Below the pieces are notes generated by a model. That model had not been told where the DNA came from. It did no database searches and saw only the letters and a program-made list of their open reading frames with translations. The position numbers and the translations under genes are program-made. Shown here piece by piece: positions 11,991-24,231 of a DNA stretch of 64,000 bases (its first letter is position 1; every line of letters starts with the position of its first letter). The stretch comes from [Phialemoniopsis] sp. UDSM-2020 (taxonomy: Eukaryota; Ascomycota; Sordariomycetes; Thyridiales; Thyridiaceae), in contig JAEILZ010000002.1 in assembly GCA_018873225.1 (NCBI GenBank), forward strand, positions 1,550,001-1,614,000, written 5' to 3'.

Positions 11991-13760
11991 TCAACGTCGG
12001 TTGTTGGGACCCGGGTTCGTAGCAGAAAGGAGATCCGTGTTGAACGTCCAGCGACCTGAGGTTCCATTAGTTGACATGTCCAGCCTCGCCGCAGAATTGC
12101 AATCGGATTGTATGCATGACTTACCGTTGGCCAGGTTATCTGCAGCGTCTTCGAGGAGAATGACGCGGCGTTTGTTGCAGTAGGCCGTCTTGTCCATGAT
12201 ATCAACCTTGAGCTTCGACTCGGCGAGCTCGGCAATGGGTTTTTCGAACATCTCTGATAGGGCTTCCACCGCCATCTCGAGGTCCTTTTGGTTGTCTTCA
12301 AAGATCTCGGTCAGGTTGTTGCGGGCCAAATAAAACGCAAAGGCGTACGTCCACTTGAGCGTCTGCCGGCACGTTTGTAGGGCCTGTGAAGCCGCGTTGA
12401 GGTACTGCACCTCGATCCACGACATCCCCGACGCCGTCTGCAGCTGCACCATCTTCTTCTCCGTCTTCTGGTAGATGTCCTTGTCCAGACGGGCAGACTG
12501 CTCGTGGTTGGCGTAGCGGTTGTAGTAGTGCAGGTACCGCTCCAGCGACACCCTGGACTTAGCCTGGGCGTCGCGGGCGTCCGAGCCGCTCCTCTCCTCG
12601 TACCGGTTGCAATTATACCAGCTCGTGCCATGCTCCGACCAGAGCCCCATGCACATCCAGCAAAACTCGTGCTTGCACTTGCGACACGTCATGTGGTTGC
12701 AACCGCCGTTCTTCTCTATGGTTGAGCTGCACCTGGGGCATTCTTTGGTGTTAGCCGAGATCCAGTTGGCCGTCTCCGAGTCGTCGGCGCATTTCTTGAG
12801 CCAGCTCTTGACGAGCTCACACGGTGCAGGCTGGTGGTCGTTGAGACTGCAGCCAAAGCAGAATCGGTGGCCGCAGCCGCAGGCCACCGTAGGGACGATT
12901 CGTCCCAAGTCCTTCTTCTTGACCGGACAGTCGATGGCGTTGCTGCAGTCGGGAGCGGGGCACCACTTCAATGTATCCCTGTCCTCGACATACGTCCGGT
13001 CCAGGAGCTCACGGTATCGGCCTTGCAGATCCGGGGTCACGAGCAGGTCCAAAGACTTGGCATCGATGATACGATGGCAGCCATCCGAGGGACACTGGAT
13101 GCGGGCAGCTTCGCCTTCGGAGCGAATCTTTTGTGTCAGGTAGTGCCTGTAGCAATCTACGCAATAGCGATGGCCACACTTCAGGGCAAACGATTGCAGC
13201 CCGTCTTCGTCTTCGCAGCAGATATCACAGACGAAACCGGGGATGGCCTTGAGCTGTGGTGTGCCGCCGACATCAGGCCCGAGCCCAGCAGCATCGAGTA
13301 CTTTGCTTGGATTGTCCATGTAGTCCTCAATCAGGCGCTCCTTGTTCCATCGAAAATGGCGTAGGAGTATGGCGGCATCCTCTTTGGTCATCTCCAGGAT
13401 CATGTTGACCTCGCTCATGAGATCATCTTGTTGCTTGTGGATATTATCAGGTCTGTACACGGTAAAGTTGATGTCGTAGGCAACCTTCTTGCCGTGGATG
13501 GAATCTTTGATTATGCCAAGATCAGGCTCGGGCTCGTCGTCGAAGTCGTCAAAGCCTAGAAGAGAAGCGAGAGTCAGTACGAGGCGAGTGAACCGGTGCT
13601 TCATGCTTTGAGGGCAAAGAGACTGGTGCAATGGGCAGCCATTCTATTGTTAGGGGTCGTACTCACCTTCAGGATCCGACAGTTCTTCATTATCGCTGTC
13701 GTCTTGAAGCATATCATCTTCGCTCGAGGCGGCCGAGAGGTACTCGTCGTCGGAATCCAT
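11991..13760 (-). CDS. RBR-type E3 ubiquitin ligase, Ariadne-1 family
   Basis: This is a RING-between-RING ubiquitin ligase that takes ubiquitin from an E2 onto its own RING2 cysteine before transfer. Exons 13667-13760, 12125-13555 and 11991-12055 give 529 residues. The acidic N-terminus (MDSDDEYLSAASSEDD) is typical of Ariadne. It is followed by a UBA-like helical part (about 75-120), RING1 at about 141-190 (CDICCEDEDG...CGHRYC...C), IBR at about 210-280, RING2 at about 304-345 (CPRCSSTIEKNGGCNHMTC, catalytic Cys 317), and the helical Ariadne domain to the end. The last intron (12056-12124) is 69 bp and in frame, so reading through it would insert 23 residues without a stop; the splice restores the ANGRWTF ending. 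The start is the first ATG in frame, with A at -3. The open frame continues upstream without another ATG. Confidence 0.95.
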
Positions 13761-15033
13761 AGTGTTGGAGACGTTTGTCAGCGGAGTGGGAGGGGCGGCT
13801 TCGGGACCGGCTGAGGCTAGAGCCTGTTTCTTGGTAAGAGCCTCCTCGAGAGGAGAGGCTATCGACGCCTCAGCGGCCTTCCGCTTCCGGGTAGTGGGCG
13901 GAATGGTGTCGTTGGAGGGCTCGTCGGAGATATTGACGAGCACCTTGAGTGGGACGGAAATAGGCCGCCGGAGGAGGAAGAGGAATAGGGAGGTTCGAAG
14001 GCCGTCTGATAGTCGAAGGACGTGGGGAAGGTGGCACGTTGGCCTAGGGGCAACGAGAGACTCTTGTATATAAGCAGGGGATGATAGGGAATCCTAGGAA
14101 GCCGTAGCGGCGAAGGCAGTGATGAGGGACGTTGGTGGAAGTGTCAAAGGCCGATCAGTGACTTTTGGTTGGGAAATCGCTGGCTATGGCCGTGAACGGA
14201 TGTAGTCTGGCGTTGTGGTCGCTCGAAGAAAAGGCACAAGAAGGCCGGCTGGTGTCACACGTTTGGTGGGAAGACGTTTCGCACAAGGCCGGTGTCGCAG
14301 TCGAGAATGATCAGGCAGGAAAACGAGGCACTGGCTGGACTTGCGAAGAGACGACGTTTGCTGTACTTGGGCGAGTACCGTGAGGACTTTGCTTAGGGAG
14401 GAGATATTCGGGGGAATCTAGGTGAATAAGGTTGGGCGGCCGTGGCGTCGGTGTCGGTGATAGTGTCGGAGGTGACGTTGGCGATGAGGGTGTGAATGAT
14501 GACTGAATGGGTGACTGACTGCCTGCCTGCCTGACTGACTGACTGACTGACTAACAACGTTCTAGGTAGTTAGTTACTGGCTGTGTCATGAGGTGGGGAG
14601 GGAGGGGCCTCGCAGTCGGTACCGATGATTGAGGTGGATGCCGCCTGCAACAGTGCTTGGCTATCGCCTATTTTAGGTGTGTGTTAGGTGAGTGGCACTT
14701 GCTGTAGGCCACACTCCACCCCGCCACCAGTGGTTGGAAGTTAGAACACTTTATATTACTGTACCTAACGAGGTGTTGTGACAGTTCAAGGCATTTTGTT
14801 TTAACACATATAAACTCGAGTCAAAGACAGCTACAATTCTTGCCGAGGTTCTCATGAATATGAGACGAAGATCTTTATTCCTTTGTCTGATCGAGGTCCT
14901 TAGACATCCAAATCCTGCCCTCGTGAGAGATCCCCTTAGACAATGACAATGAACCGAGAAAATTATCCAAATGGGCATGACCAGTTCACTTGTCCATAGC
15001 ATGCTATACAGTCTGGGCCAGACCAGGAGAGTC
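13761..15033. other. Spacer: RBR ligase promoter and peroxiredoxin 3' end
   Basis: No gene supported. The 200 bases before the ligase start are CT-rich on the coding strand (leader-like). A TGAC/TGCC tetranucleotide repeat lies at 14512-14553. Confidence 0.55.
14512..14553. repeat. Tetranucleotide microsatellite (TGAC/TGCC)n
   Basis: About ten tandem four-base units, with a block of TGCC inside TGAC units. Simple repeat in a promoter spacer. Confidence 0.9.
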
Positions 15034-15803
15034 TCAAGCGTTCCAGTCCAAGGTTTGGGGGGCTCCGAGGACCTTGTCGGCCATCGAGACTTTTTCCATC
15101 GAATTGTCAGTATAGTACATCTCGGACGCGATGATGCCGCGCCCACATAGGCATGATACGTACCCGAGGTGCCGGTGTTGTCAGGCTCGACCGCAGCCGA
15201 CTTGACGCGGCCGTTCTCGACGAGAATAGCATACCGCTTGGAGCGAAGCCCGCCGAAGATGGCAGAGCCGTCAAAGGCGACGTCCAGGGCCTTGGTAAAG
15301 GCAGCGGTTGGGTCGCCGACGAAACGGAACTGTCCCTGTCAGCGTTGCTCATGGCCACCAAGGCGATTACTCACGTTGGTCTGCTGGGCTGGGTCCATTG
15401 ACTCGGCCCACGCCTTCATCCTGTTATTTCCTGATTAGTACAATGTATACTGAAAGACAAAGCCGCATCATTGACAAGCGTCGACAACTCACACAAAGGG
15501 GTCATTGACCGAGACGACAAAGACCTGGCCGACATCCTTAATGCTGGGGTGCATTATGTACGAAGGCACATGAGACTGCGAGCAGGCGCCCGAGAAGGCA
15601 GCAGGCACTCCAATGATCAAGCCGTCTTTGCTAGCAAATTCCTTTGCCAGGTTGACCTTGTTTCCGGGAGAGTCCTCGACCAAGACGTCCAGGTCGGGGA
15701 TCTCATCGCCGACCTTGACAAAGGCGGGCCGGGACGAGTGAAAGCCCCGGGTTGCGGCGCGGCGCGCACCTAGACTTGCCAGGGGTCTCAGAGAACGAAA
15801 CAT
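15034..15803 (-). CDS. Peroxiredoxin, Prx5/AhpE-like type, mitochondrial
   Basis: This is a thiol peroxidase that reduces hydrogen peroxide and alkyl hydroperoxides. Four minus-strand exons (15493-15803, 15375-15420, 15164-15329, 15034-15089) give 192 residues. Residues 1-27 form a mitochondrial presequence (MFRSLRPLASLGARRAATRG, then FHSSRP). The thioredoxin fold starts at VGDEIPDLDVLVED. The peroxidatic cysteine is C74 in GVPAAFSGACSQSHVPSYI, where the family usually has PGAFTPxCS, so the Pro before the Cys motif is replaced by Ala and the Thr/Pro pair by Ser-Gly. Later marks are FVVSVNDPF, FRFVGDPTAAFTKALD and RYAILVENGRVKS. The third exon has two possible acceptors six bases apart (GQ inserted or not); I chose the one giving a 45-bp intron. 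The last acceptor, AAAAAG, lacks a good pyrimidine tract. Confidence 0.93.
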
Positions 15804-16336
15804 GATGACAGTGATAGGCGTTGTGGGATGTTTGTGAAGGATACGCGTGCTCTTGTAGACGGATATATTTGTATAGAGATGTCTTCAACTGCAGAACGGT
15901 TCACTTCAAGCCCAAGGTTGGGGAAGATGAGGTTTGAGGTGCGTCATGGCGTTCTCCATAAAACAACGGCTGAACAGCTGCAAGGCACCGGGGTCAATTG
16001 ACCCGCCGCCAGAGATCAATGGCCACTAAAAGTCATGGATGCTACTCCGTACAATGTACCGGGATTGCTTGGTGTCATTGTGATCCCATCCTCCTGGGCT
16101 TTTGATAAAAAAGCTCCCGGGGATTCCTGGTCGTGGCTTAACGGTACGACCAGACACGACATTGATTATGATCTGGCCGACACCATTGCTCGGTCCGCAC
16201 ACAGCCAAGCGGAATGACATCACCATAGAACCGGTGGGCCTGGCTAGGACGAAGCTATGTGGAAGCGAGGCAGCACCACCTGGCCTCCGGACCGCTCTCA
16301 CGCCAACGCGTCGCGGGTCCCGTCGTCGACTGCAAT
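15804..16336. other. Spacer: peroxiredoxin promoter
   Basis: No gene seen. It contains one copy of the recurrent TACTCCGTA word at 16043-16051. Confidence 0.5.
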
Positions 16337-16758
16337 CTAACTCGAGCTCTCAGCGGCCTGTCGAAGGAGTGCCTCCACTTCCCCAACGAGCTCATCGTTA
16401 CCCGGCTTAGGAGACAGGCCCTCAACAATGATCGTTTTGTCCCTTGATTTCATCCCCCGGGCAATGCGTAAGTCGGATTTGGGCAACCCTAAGACCTGTG
16501 AAACGGTCAGACATCCTTGTGTAGCGCGCGTTGTTCCAAGATGCTCCAGACCTTACTGAGGAGGGCCAAGGTGGCCTTGTTGGCCTCCCCATCCTGCGCT
16601 TGGGCGGCGATACAAATCTCGACCGACTCATCCGTCAGTGCTGTGACGCCCTCGCGGGATTTGCTGGCCCCGGGCTTGACGTGGCACTGGAGATAGACGA
16701 GTCCTAGCGGATTCTTTTTCGTGCCCGTCACGTATCTGATGGCGCTCGACGACATCAT
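16337..16758 (-). CDS. DUF167/YggU-family (UPF0235) protein
   Basis: This is a small conserved protein of unknown function found from bacteria to animals. Two exons (16552-16758 and 16337-16495) give 121 residues, close to the usual family size. Diagnostic stretches are [16 protein letters not shown], a run with [15 protein letters not shown], and [19 protein letters not shown], which is the family's GxKSRxK motif. The 56-bp intron has a poor donor (AAG|GTCTGG), but the join [13 protein letters not shown] is exactly what the family requires. A better-looking GTAAGG three bases upstream breaks the frame. Two adjacent ATG codons (16758, 16755) could start the protein. No targeting signal is evident. 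Confidence 0.88.
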
Positions 16759-17317
16759 GCGACTTTTGAACACTTTCCGCGTTACGAGCTATATTTGCTC
16801 CAACTCGATCGGAAGTCGTTGAGATGTCACAGTAAGTGAGAGGCGTCAAGGTCCGTTGATTGGTCCGGCTACTTTACTGTACTTATATAGGTATCTTGCG
16901 AAGGGACTGTGGTCTCTAATGCGTGGAATTTGGAGGGTGATGGCTTCCTTACGCACAGGCGATCTGCTAGTAATTATTTTAGGGCGGCTTAAGCGTTCAT
17001 AGCCACAGGTCTCCGCCTTGACAGCAGCACCACAATCCGAACCACCTCCGGCTGCACAGGCTTCCACGCTATGGGTCTTCCAGACTGTCGGTTTCAAGGA
17101 GCTACTCAGGTAGACGGCCTAGAATGTGCAAGCTGCTGTTAACTGATTCCGGCATCAAGGCTGAATGCCTTTGTGTGCGCTGACGCCTTTATAAGGCTCG
17201 CTCCTACGTTTAGCGTTATGCAAGCGATACCAGACAACGTCTTCGTCTTGGCTACCACGAGCAAGCGCTACCTGACAGAGTTGCAAGCAAGGTACAACAC
17301 TTCATCGTTGTAGCCCT
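16759..17317. other. Spacer: DUF167 gene promoter and DAM1 3' end
   Basis: Nothing recognised; no open frame with coding character. Confidence 0.5.
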
Positions 17318-18159
17318 TCATCTGATACCGCGACCCCGTGGTCTTGCTAGCCCACTAGGCCGGGTGCCACGAGATCCGCCACGACCAGCAGCGCCTCGCC
17401 CTACACCCCCGGCCCGTGTCGTTGGCGCCGGCATGCGCGATGATCGTGGTGTTTGAAATCTCGACGACGGCGTGGCCTTGGATGAGGTGGGCGGGTTCTC
17501 GACAAAGGATGTGTCCGTGGTCCTGCATATCAAGGTGAGCAAAGTACAACCGCAGGCGGCGGGATTGACTGGGCGGCTGTCAGCACCTACATGAATGTGG
17601 TTTCCCCGTCTCCATCACCCGCATGCTTTTCGGTGGGACGCTGGTTTTCTGTCACAAATCTTAGCGACTCTCAGGTGTAGTGGCTGGGTATATCGAAGGA
17701 TGAAGCCTCTCCTCACCTTGCTCGTCGTGTTGTTGCCTCGCCCGTCGAAATGACTCTGTGATGGGTCCCTGCGCATGGTGGTTCAGTATGGCCTATTCTT
17801 CTATAACCTTGTCTCAGGCTGCCTTTGGAACATGATCGCACCTCTGGAAAGTCGACGCAAAAGGCATTCATGTTGAGGCCATACATGAAGCTCGCGAAGC
17901 TTTCGCTAAAGCGTGCTAGGCTTTCGTGCATGAGCTGGAAATGCATCATATTGGCCTCAAGGTCGGCCATGGCATCCGAAAGCTCGGCAAAGGCTGGCTC
18001 AAACGTGTTGAGAGGGAATGGCGCATCACCGTGGACGCTCTCGCGGGCAGAGTCTCTGAAGGACGACCGTGAAGATGGCCGAAGGGGTGTAGTGGGCCTC
18101 GAATTTCGTGAGCGCGATGTTGACCGCTTACGGGCCGAAGGCTGGTCTTCTGACGACAT
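17318..18159 (-). CDS. DAM1: DASH/DAM1 complex subunit Dam1
   Basis: Dam1 is the microtubule-contacting subunit of the DASH ring that couples kinetochores to spindle microtubules. Four minus-strand exons (17842-18159, 17717-17768, 17591-17648, 17318-17522) give 210 residues. The basic, Ser/Arg-rich N-terminus (SARKRSTSRSRNSRP) precedes the conserved Dam1 core: FEPAFAELSDAMADLEANMM, then QLMHESLARFSESFASFMYG and LNMNAFCVDFPE, continuing over the first splice into GPITESFRRAR. Small exons 2 (52 bp) and 3 (58 bp) carry an acidic linker. Exon 4 restores MTTDTSFVENPPTSS and ends in a Gly/Arg-rich tail. All phases close and introns are 68-73 bp. The exon order and identity are well supported by the family motif; the joins of exons 2 and 3 are by inspection only. 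Confidence 0.92.
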
Positions 18160-19792
18160 GTTCTGTGTTCGATAGCGGTCGTAGAGGCTGAGAGCTTTGG
18201 CTGGGTTGCGTATTGACAGTTTCTGTAAATACAAGTATCAACATCCACGAGCTCTGACCCCACCAAAGATGCGAGGGGATGGTGTGGGTGCATGTGGCAC
18301 GCGTTGTGGACGGCACTACGCGTATGTACATTCAGTGGGGTTGTGCTATGGACTGATTTATGTCGCTAACCTCACTGAGAAAAGAAGCTGGAAGGGTGTG
18401 GGGGAGGGTTTAATGGTCAACTGGTATGGTCGCGTGGCTCCCTGACCTTTTCCCCAAATTACGGAGTAAGGTAAAGTACTTGAGATTGAGCAGCTTGACA
18501 CGACTGGATACATCAATTGTATGCTCTGTAAAGGTAAAGTGCTAAGAACACTGCTCAATAGTAGGTACCATTTCAGGGCAAAGCTCAGGTGCTCACAATA
18601 ACTTGCCTACTTTAGGTGTGCTATTCCCATCATTGAACAAGTGTTTCTCGGGTCCGCTATCAACCCCGTCTCGTCTAGACTTGCGGCATCATTCTAGTCG
18701 CGGAGGCCTCGGGATGACTGGTCTTACACTTCTCAACTAACTACTACCTAGGTAGGTAGAAATGCAGTGAGGAATAATGGAATTCCCTAAGATGGAACGG
18801 GGATGCCCCCAATTTCCAAGCCCGAGCTCCAGGTTCCACCCGCCGATGTATCCGATCTTTCAAAATTCTACTTACCTACGACTAAAGTACTTGCAAGAAA
18901 TTGCCATTTCAGTTCGATTTATTCTACTCCGTAAAGCGGTCCTCTGAAAGTAGAGTCGGTCTTTGGTGTGTTTTTCAACTGCGCGTAAATGATCATCGTC
19001 CTCCTCTCTTGACGACCTCGCCCTTCCCCTTTCCCTTTCTTGCTCAGTCTCTGTGTCCAAGCTAGAGCCACAGTAACTAACGTAAGTACGAGCTGGGTCC
19101 TGTGTAGGTATCTCACAACCCCCCCCCCCTCCGAAGCGGATTGGTGCCCCTCGTGTCGTCATCTTTCAATATCACTCCTACCAACCCCTTTGCGAGGAGC
19201 CGTTCTTCTCTTCAGGCAACGTTTTACGAGCCGCGTCTCTTTGCTCGAGCTCACTTGAGCTTGTCCGGTCTTGTGTGTTCTGCGCTGATCATCATTTCAG
19301 ACGCCGACGAGCCACGTCCTGCCGCAAAGTTGATCTCGACGCATCCCCGGAAACCACATGCGAGCGCTGTCCACCTCGCCGCTGGGATCGCATCGCATTG
19401 CTACCAGCGTCACCCATCGCGCTCGTTGCCACCGTCCCATAGCATCGCTCACAATCTTTTGCGCCAGCACCGCTCCCCAAGGCACTCGAGCACCGAGTAC
19501 TGTGCCTGCAAGGCCTTTCTTCTGGTCTCATCGATCCATTCGCCAGAGTCCTTTCCCTGACGCCAGGAGATCGTTGAACAGATTTCTTTCTACAAGCGCG
19601 ATCACTCGGTCTCGAGATCTTACGACCCCGGCCGCCTTTCTTGAATCCAGCGGCTTGAGTCCTACACTTCTCTCGGCTCTTGCAGCTGTAGCAGTTCTTC
19701 TTGCTCTTTTTTCCTACTCTGCAACAAGCCCGTCTCCAGAGCAAGCACTGGACAAAGAGAAAATCGAGGACGTGAGCCAATCGTTTTCAGCC
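18160..19792. other. Divergent spacer between DAM1 and CSR1-like gene
   Basis: Holds two exact TACTCCGTA words (18460-18468 reversed, 18925-18933), a TACCTAGGTA palindrome (18745-18754) and a CT-rich tract at 19011-19052, which looks like a promoter and transcription-start region. A consensus donor GTAAGT at 19082 and acceptor CTTCAG ending at 19215 could mark a 5' UTR intron. From 19358 the frame is open and in phase with the downstream gene (see findings). Confidence 0.5.
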
Positions 19793-21486
<1,694 letters not shown>

Positions 21487-21767
21487 TGGCCGATTCCTGG
21501 GGAGCTCTGGGGATGCTGGGTGTAAGTGCCTGTGGCAGGCTGGCGCACATCTAGACCGACAAAGCAGCGTGCAAGATACATAGATACACGGGTGCGCCTG
21601 TAGAAGAGGTGAGACTCTCGGTAGATATTGGGTCAATCCTCTCGTCGACAAGTACATGCCCCCAGTCAAAGCTACTCCGCACTCCCCCGAACCCCGCCCT
21701 CAAACGCCAACTCTGGATTTTTGTACTCGCACTTTACCGCAATGAACGTGAATGGTCCGTCGCGTAT

Positions 21768-22594
21768 TTACATCTTACCCTTTACTTCCTCGAAGAGTGC
21801 CTTGAGCTTGTCCATGTCGGTCTTTTGTTGAGGCCAGTTGATACCAAGGCCCTCTGTTTGGTTCGGCTTGGGGATCTGTGTGCACAGACAAGTCAGCAAT
21901 GCTTCGTCCAGAGAACTGAAAAGGACCAGGAGAGAATGTGCTCTTACCATATGGAAATGAACCTGCAAATCGAGGACAGCGGATTAGCATGGGATGCCGA
22001 AGTGCAGTAGACGACATATTGAACAACATGGTTTCATGGTCTACTCACATGGCCGACCTCCTGGTGAGCAATGGCACCATTGTTCTGGAGAATGTTGTAG
22101 TCACTAGCCCCAACGGCCTGAGCGACCTGCTTCGCGACGGGCTTTCAGGAGGAAGTTATTAGTCTTGGACACCCATGCTACACACCGGGTAGGGGAAAGG
22201 GTAGGGGAGAGGCCGTCGCATACCAGTAGCTCGGTCAGGTGTTCGTCGGGGATGTCGTGGAGTTTCTCGCCGTGAAACTTGGGAATGACGAGCTATATAG
22301 GTGCAAGGAGAGCAGCGCCCCGTCAGCAGGTTGATCTTTGGGCATGGTGGGCGAGTGGGCGGGCAGTGGCTCGGATCCTGAAACATACAGCATGACCCCG
22401 ACTCAGAGGGTTGATGTCGATGAAAGCGAGAGTCTTGTCGCTCTCAAAGAGCTTGAAGCAGGGAATATCGCCTAGAGACATGAGGTCAGGTCGCGCAAAG
22501 GCTGTGGCGACGTAGCTGAGCCGCATCAAGATGAGAGGGGCTTCATACCCTTGATGATCTTGCAGAAGATGCAGGATGCCATTCTGCTGGACAT
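21768..22594 (-). CDS. HNT1: HIT-family hydrolase, Hnt1-like (adenosine 5'-monophosphoramidase)
   Basis: Hnt1/HINT proteins hydrolyse nucleoside phosphoramidates such as AMP-lysine. Six exons on the minus strand (22549-22594, 22389-22471, 22224-22292, 22049-22141, 21948-21962, 21768-21875) give 137 residues, normal for HINT proteins. The Zn-finger-like CIFC is at the N-terminus. It is followed by DIPCFKLFESDKTLAFIDI, PLSRGHALVIPKFH, ASDYNILQNNGAIAHQEVGH and the triad H97-V-H99-F-H101-M-I. The triad is split: H97 ends exon 4, and V98-M102 are a 15-base micro-exon between CAG and GTAAGA. All phases close. The start could also be the in-frame ATG at 22582 (MASCIFC). Convergent with CSR1, with 281 bases between stop codons. 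Confidence 0.93.
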
Positions 22595-24231
22595 TTGCTA
22601 CGGGCAATTGGGATAATACCACTTCCTTGGCTATGGAAGTGTATAGAGATGAGGGTAATAGTAGAGATTGAGGAGTCGATTGCAGCGTAGTAGAAGGCAG
22701 ATCAAGAGAAATTATCACATGGATGTCTTGTAATCTGGACATGAGATGAGGGGTTCTCGAGAGCACAGTGCGTGCATAGGTACGGGCCAACGCCGAGAAA
22801 GCTCCATAGCGAAACAGTGATGATCACAGATCGCGAAAGCTTGAGCACGGGCCACACACATAGGCATTGATGTAGGCCCTCCAGAGGTCTACGTGAGAGG
22901 GTGATTGCTGCGCATCTTGGAGAGTCAACCTGTGGCATCGATGGCTAGCGAAGACCTAGTGGTTTACCTCTTATGAACGAGCCATCATGTACTCGGTATC
23001 GAGGAGACCGGATTAGTGAGAGGTTTGTGATGCTTGTGTACGTGTGCGAAGCGCAGAGACCACGGCGATGCTACGATGCCGGCAACCCTAGATGTGACAA
23101 TGCTACAGTCCTCTCTCTACATGAATATTGACAAGTCACACATATGTACTTTCAGCTCGTCGACTGTGGGGCGACAGCGGCGTTGGTTGGACACGAGCGT
23201 AGCGTTGGGCTCAGTCGGAGATCAGAAAGGCGATCCAACCTAGATGCAAAAGCGAAAGTCATCGTGACATGACTGAGTTTGTATCGAACAAAAAAATTTC
23301 TCTGGTACCCAACAGCAACGACAAAGGCTGCAACGGGCCAGAGGGTAAGTGGTCGACAGAAGAAGATTCCTCTCTCCTCCAATTTCCCCTCCAAGACCTG
23401 CCATTGATAAGGGCTGAAGCCAGAGTGAATATGAAGGATTTGTTTTCAGATGGAGGAGAAAGGAGGAAGAAGAAGAAACGAAGCCTCTGAGAATTGATTT
23501 TGGGGGACCAGACCAGACAGGAGTGGTCTGTGCAGCCAAGATGTTCCGACCCGAGCAGACCACTGGACTGGTCCAATCAGGGCGTGGATATTTCCCTCCA
23601 TGGTACGGTACCTAAGGTATCAATACATCTCAACTGGTGGTATCAATTTCAAGCACCGCAATGCGCACAGGTATTTTTACTTGAGCATTTTACATGCATA
23701 GGCGCAATGAGTCAGGCCGGTGAGACTACCAATCACTGAGAACATAATGGTAACCTCGTTGAATATCACATCCCGGCAAGAGACTGAGGATATAAAGTAA
23801 AGTAGATAGACGATGACTCCCCTCATGCAGGCCGGGACGAGTACATAGGTACACCTTGTGACGGGCGGGTGTGGCGGGGCATCACTGCAAGCACTAGAGT
23901 AATTTTTAGTGCCGTTGCGGACCAATCGAGCCATCGTCAGTGGCTCGACCTGATGCATTTTCCAAAAGCCCCTCCTTTGATAAATGATTCCAGATCCCAG
24001 GCACGATTCACAACCACAAAAGCTGTCCCTAGTCACATCTCGCTACTCCTACTCGTGACTTGACCGAGCCTGACACGCGTGGCCGAGGCTGTCTAATATA
24101 TTCCAAAGGCACGCATTCGCTGCGAATTGTTTCTATTCTTCGGCTTCTCCCTGCTTATCGCACATTGGAACCCCCCACTCGCCCTTCACTTTCTGGCCTG
24201 GCTTTTCGCTGAACAACACATCATTTACATC
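22595..24231. other. Divergent spacer between HNT1 and PDAP1-like gene
   Basis: At 1.6 kb this is long for two housekeeping promoters. I found no open frame with coding character, no tRNA boxes and no repeat except a short GGTACGGTACC word near 23603. Confidence 0.5.

Noticed and set aside
13761..14053. Upstream extension of the RBR ligase frame
   Set aside because: Frame is open but has no ATG; the CT-rich sequence looks like 5' leader, and the acidic MDSDDE start is the family norm.
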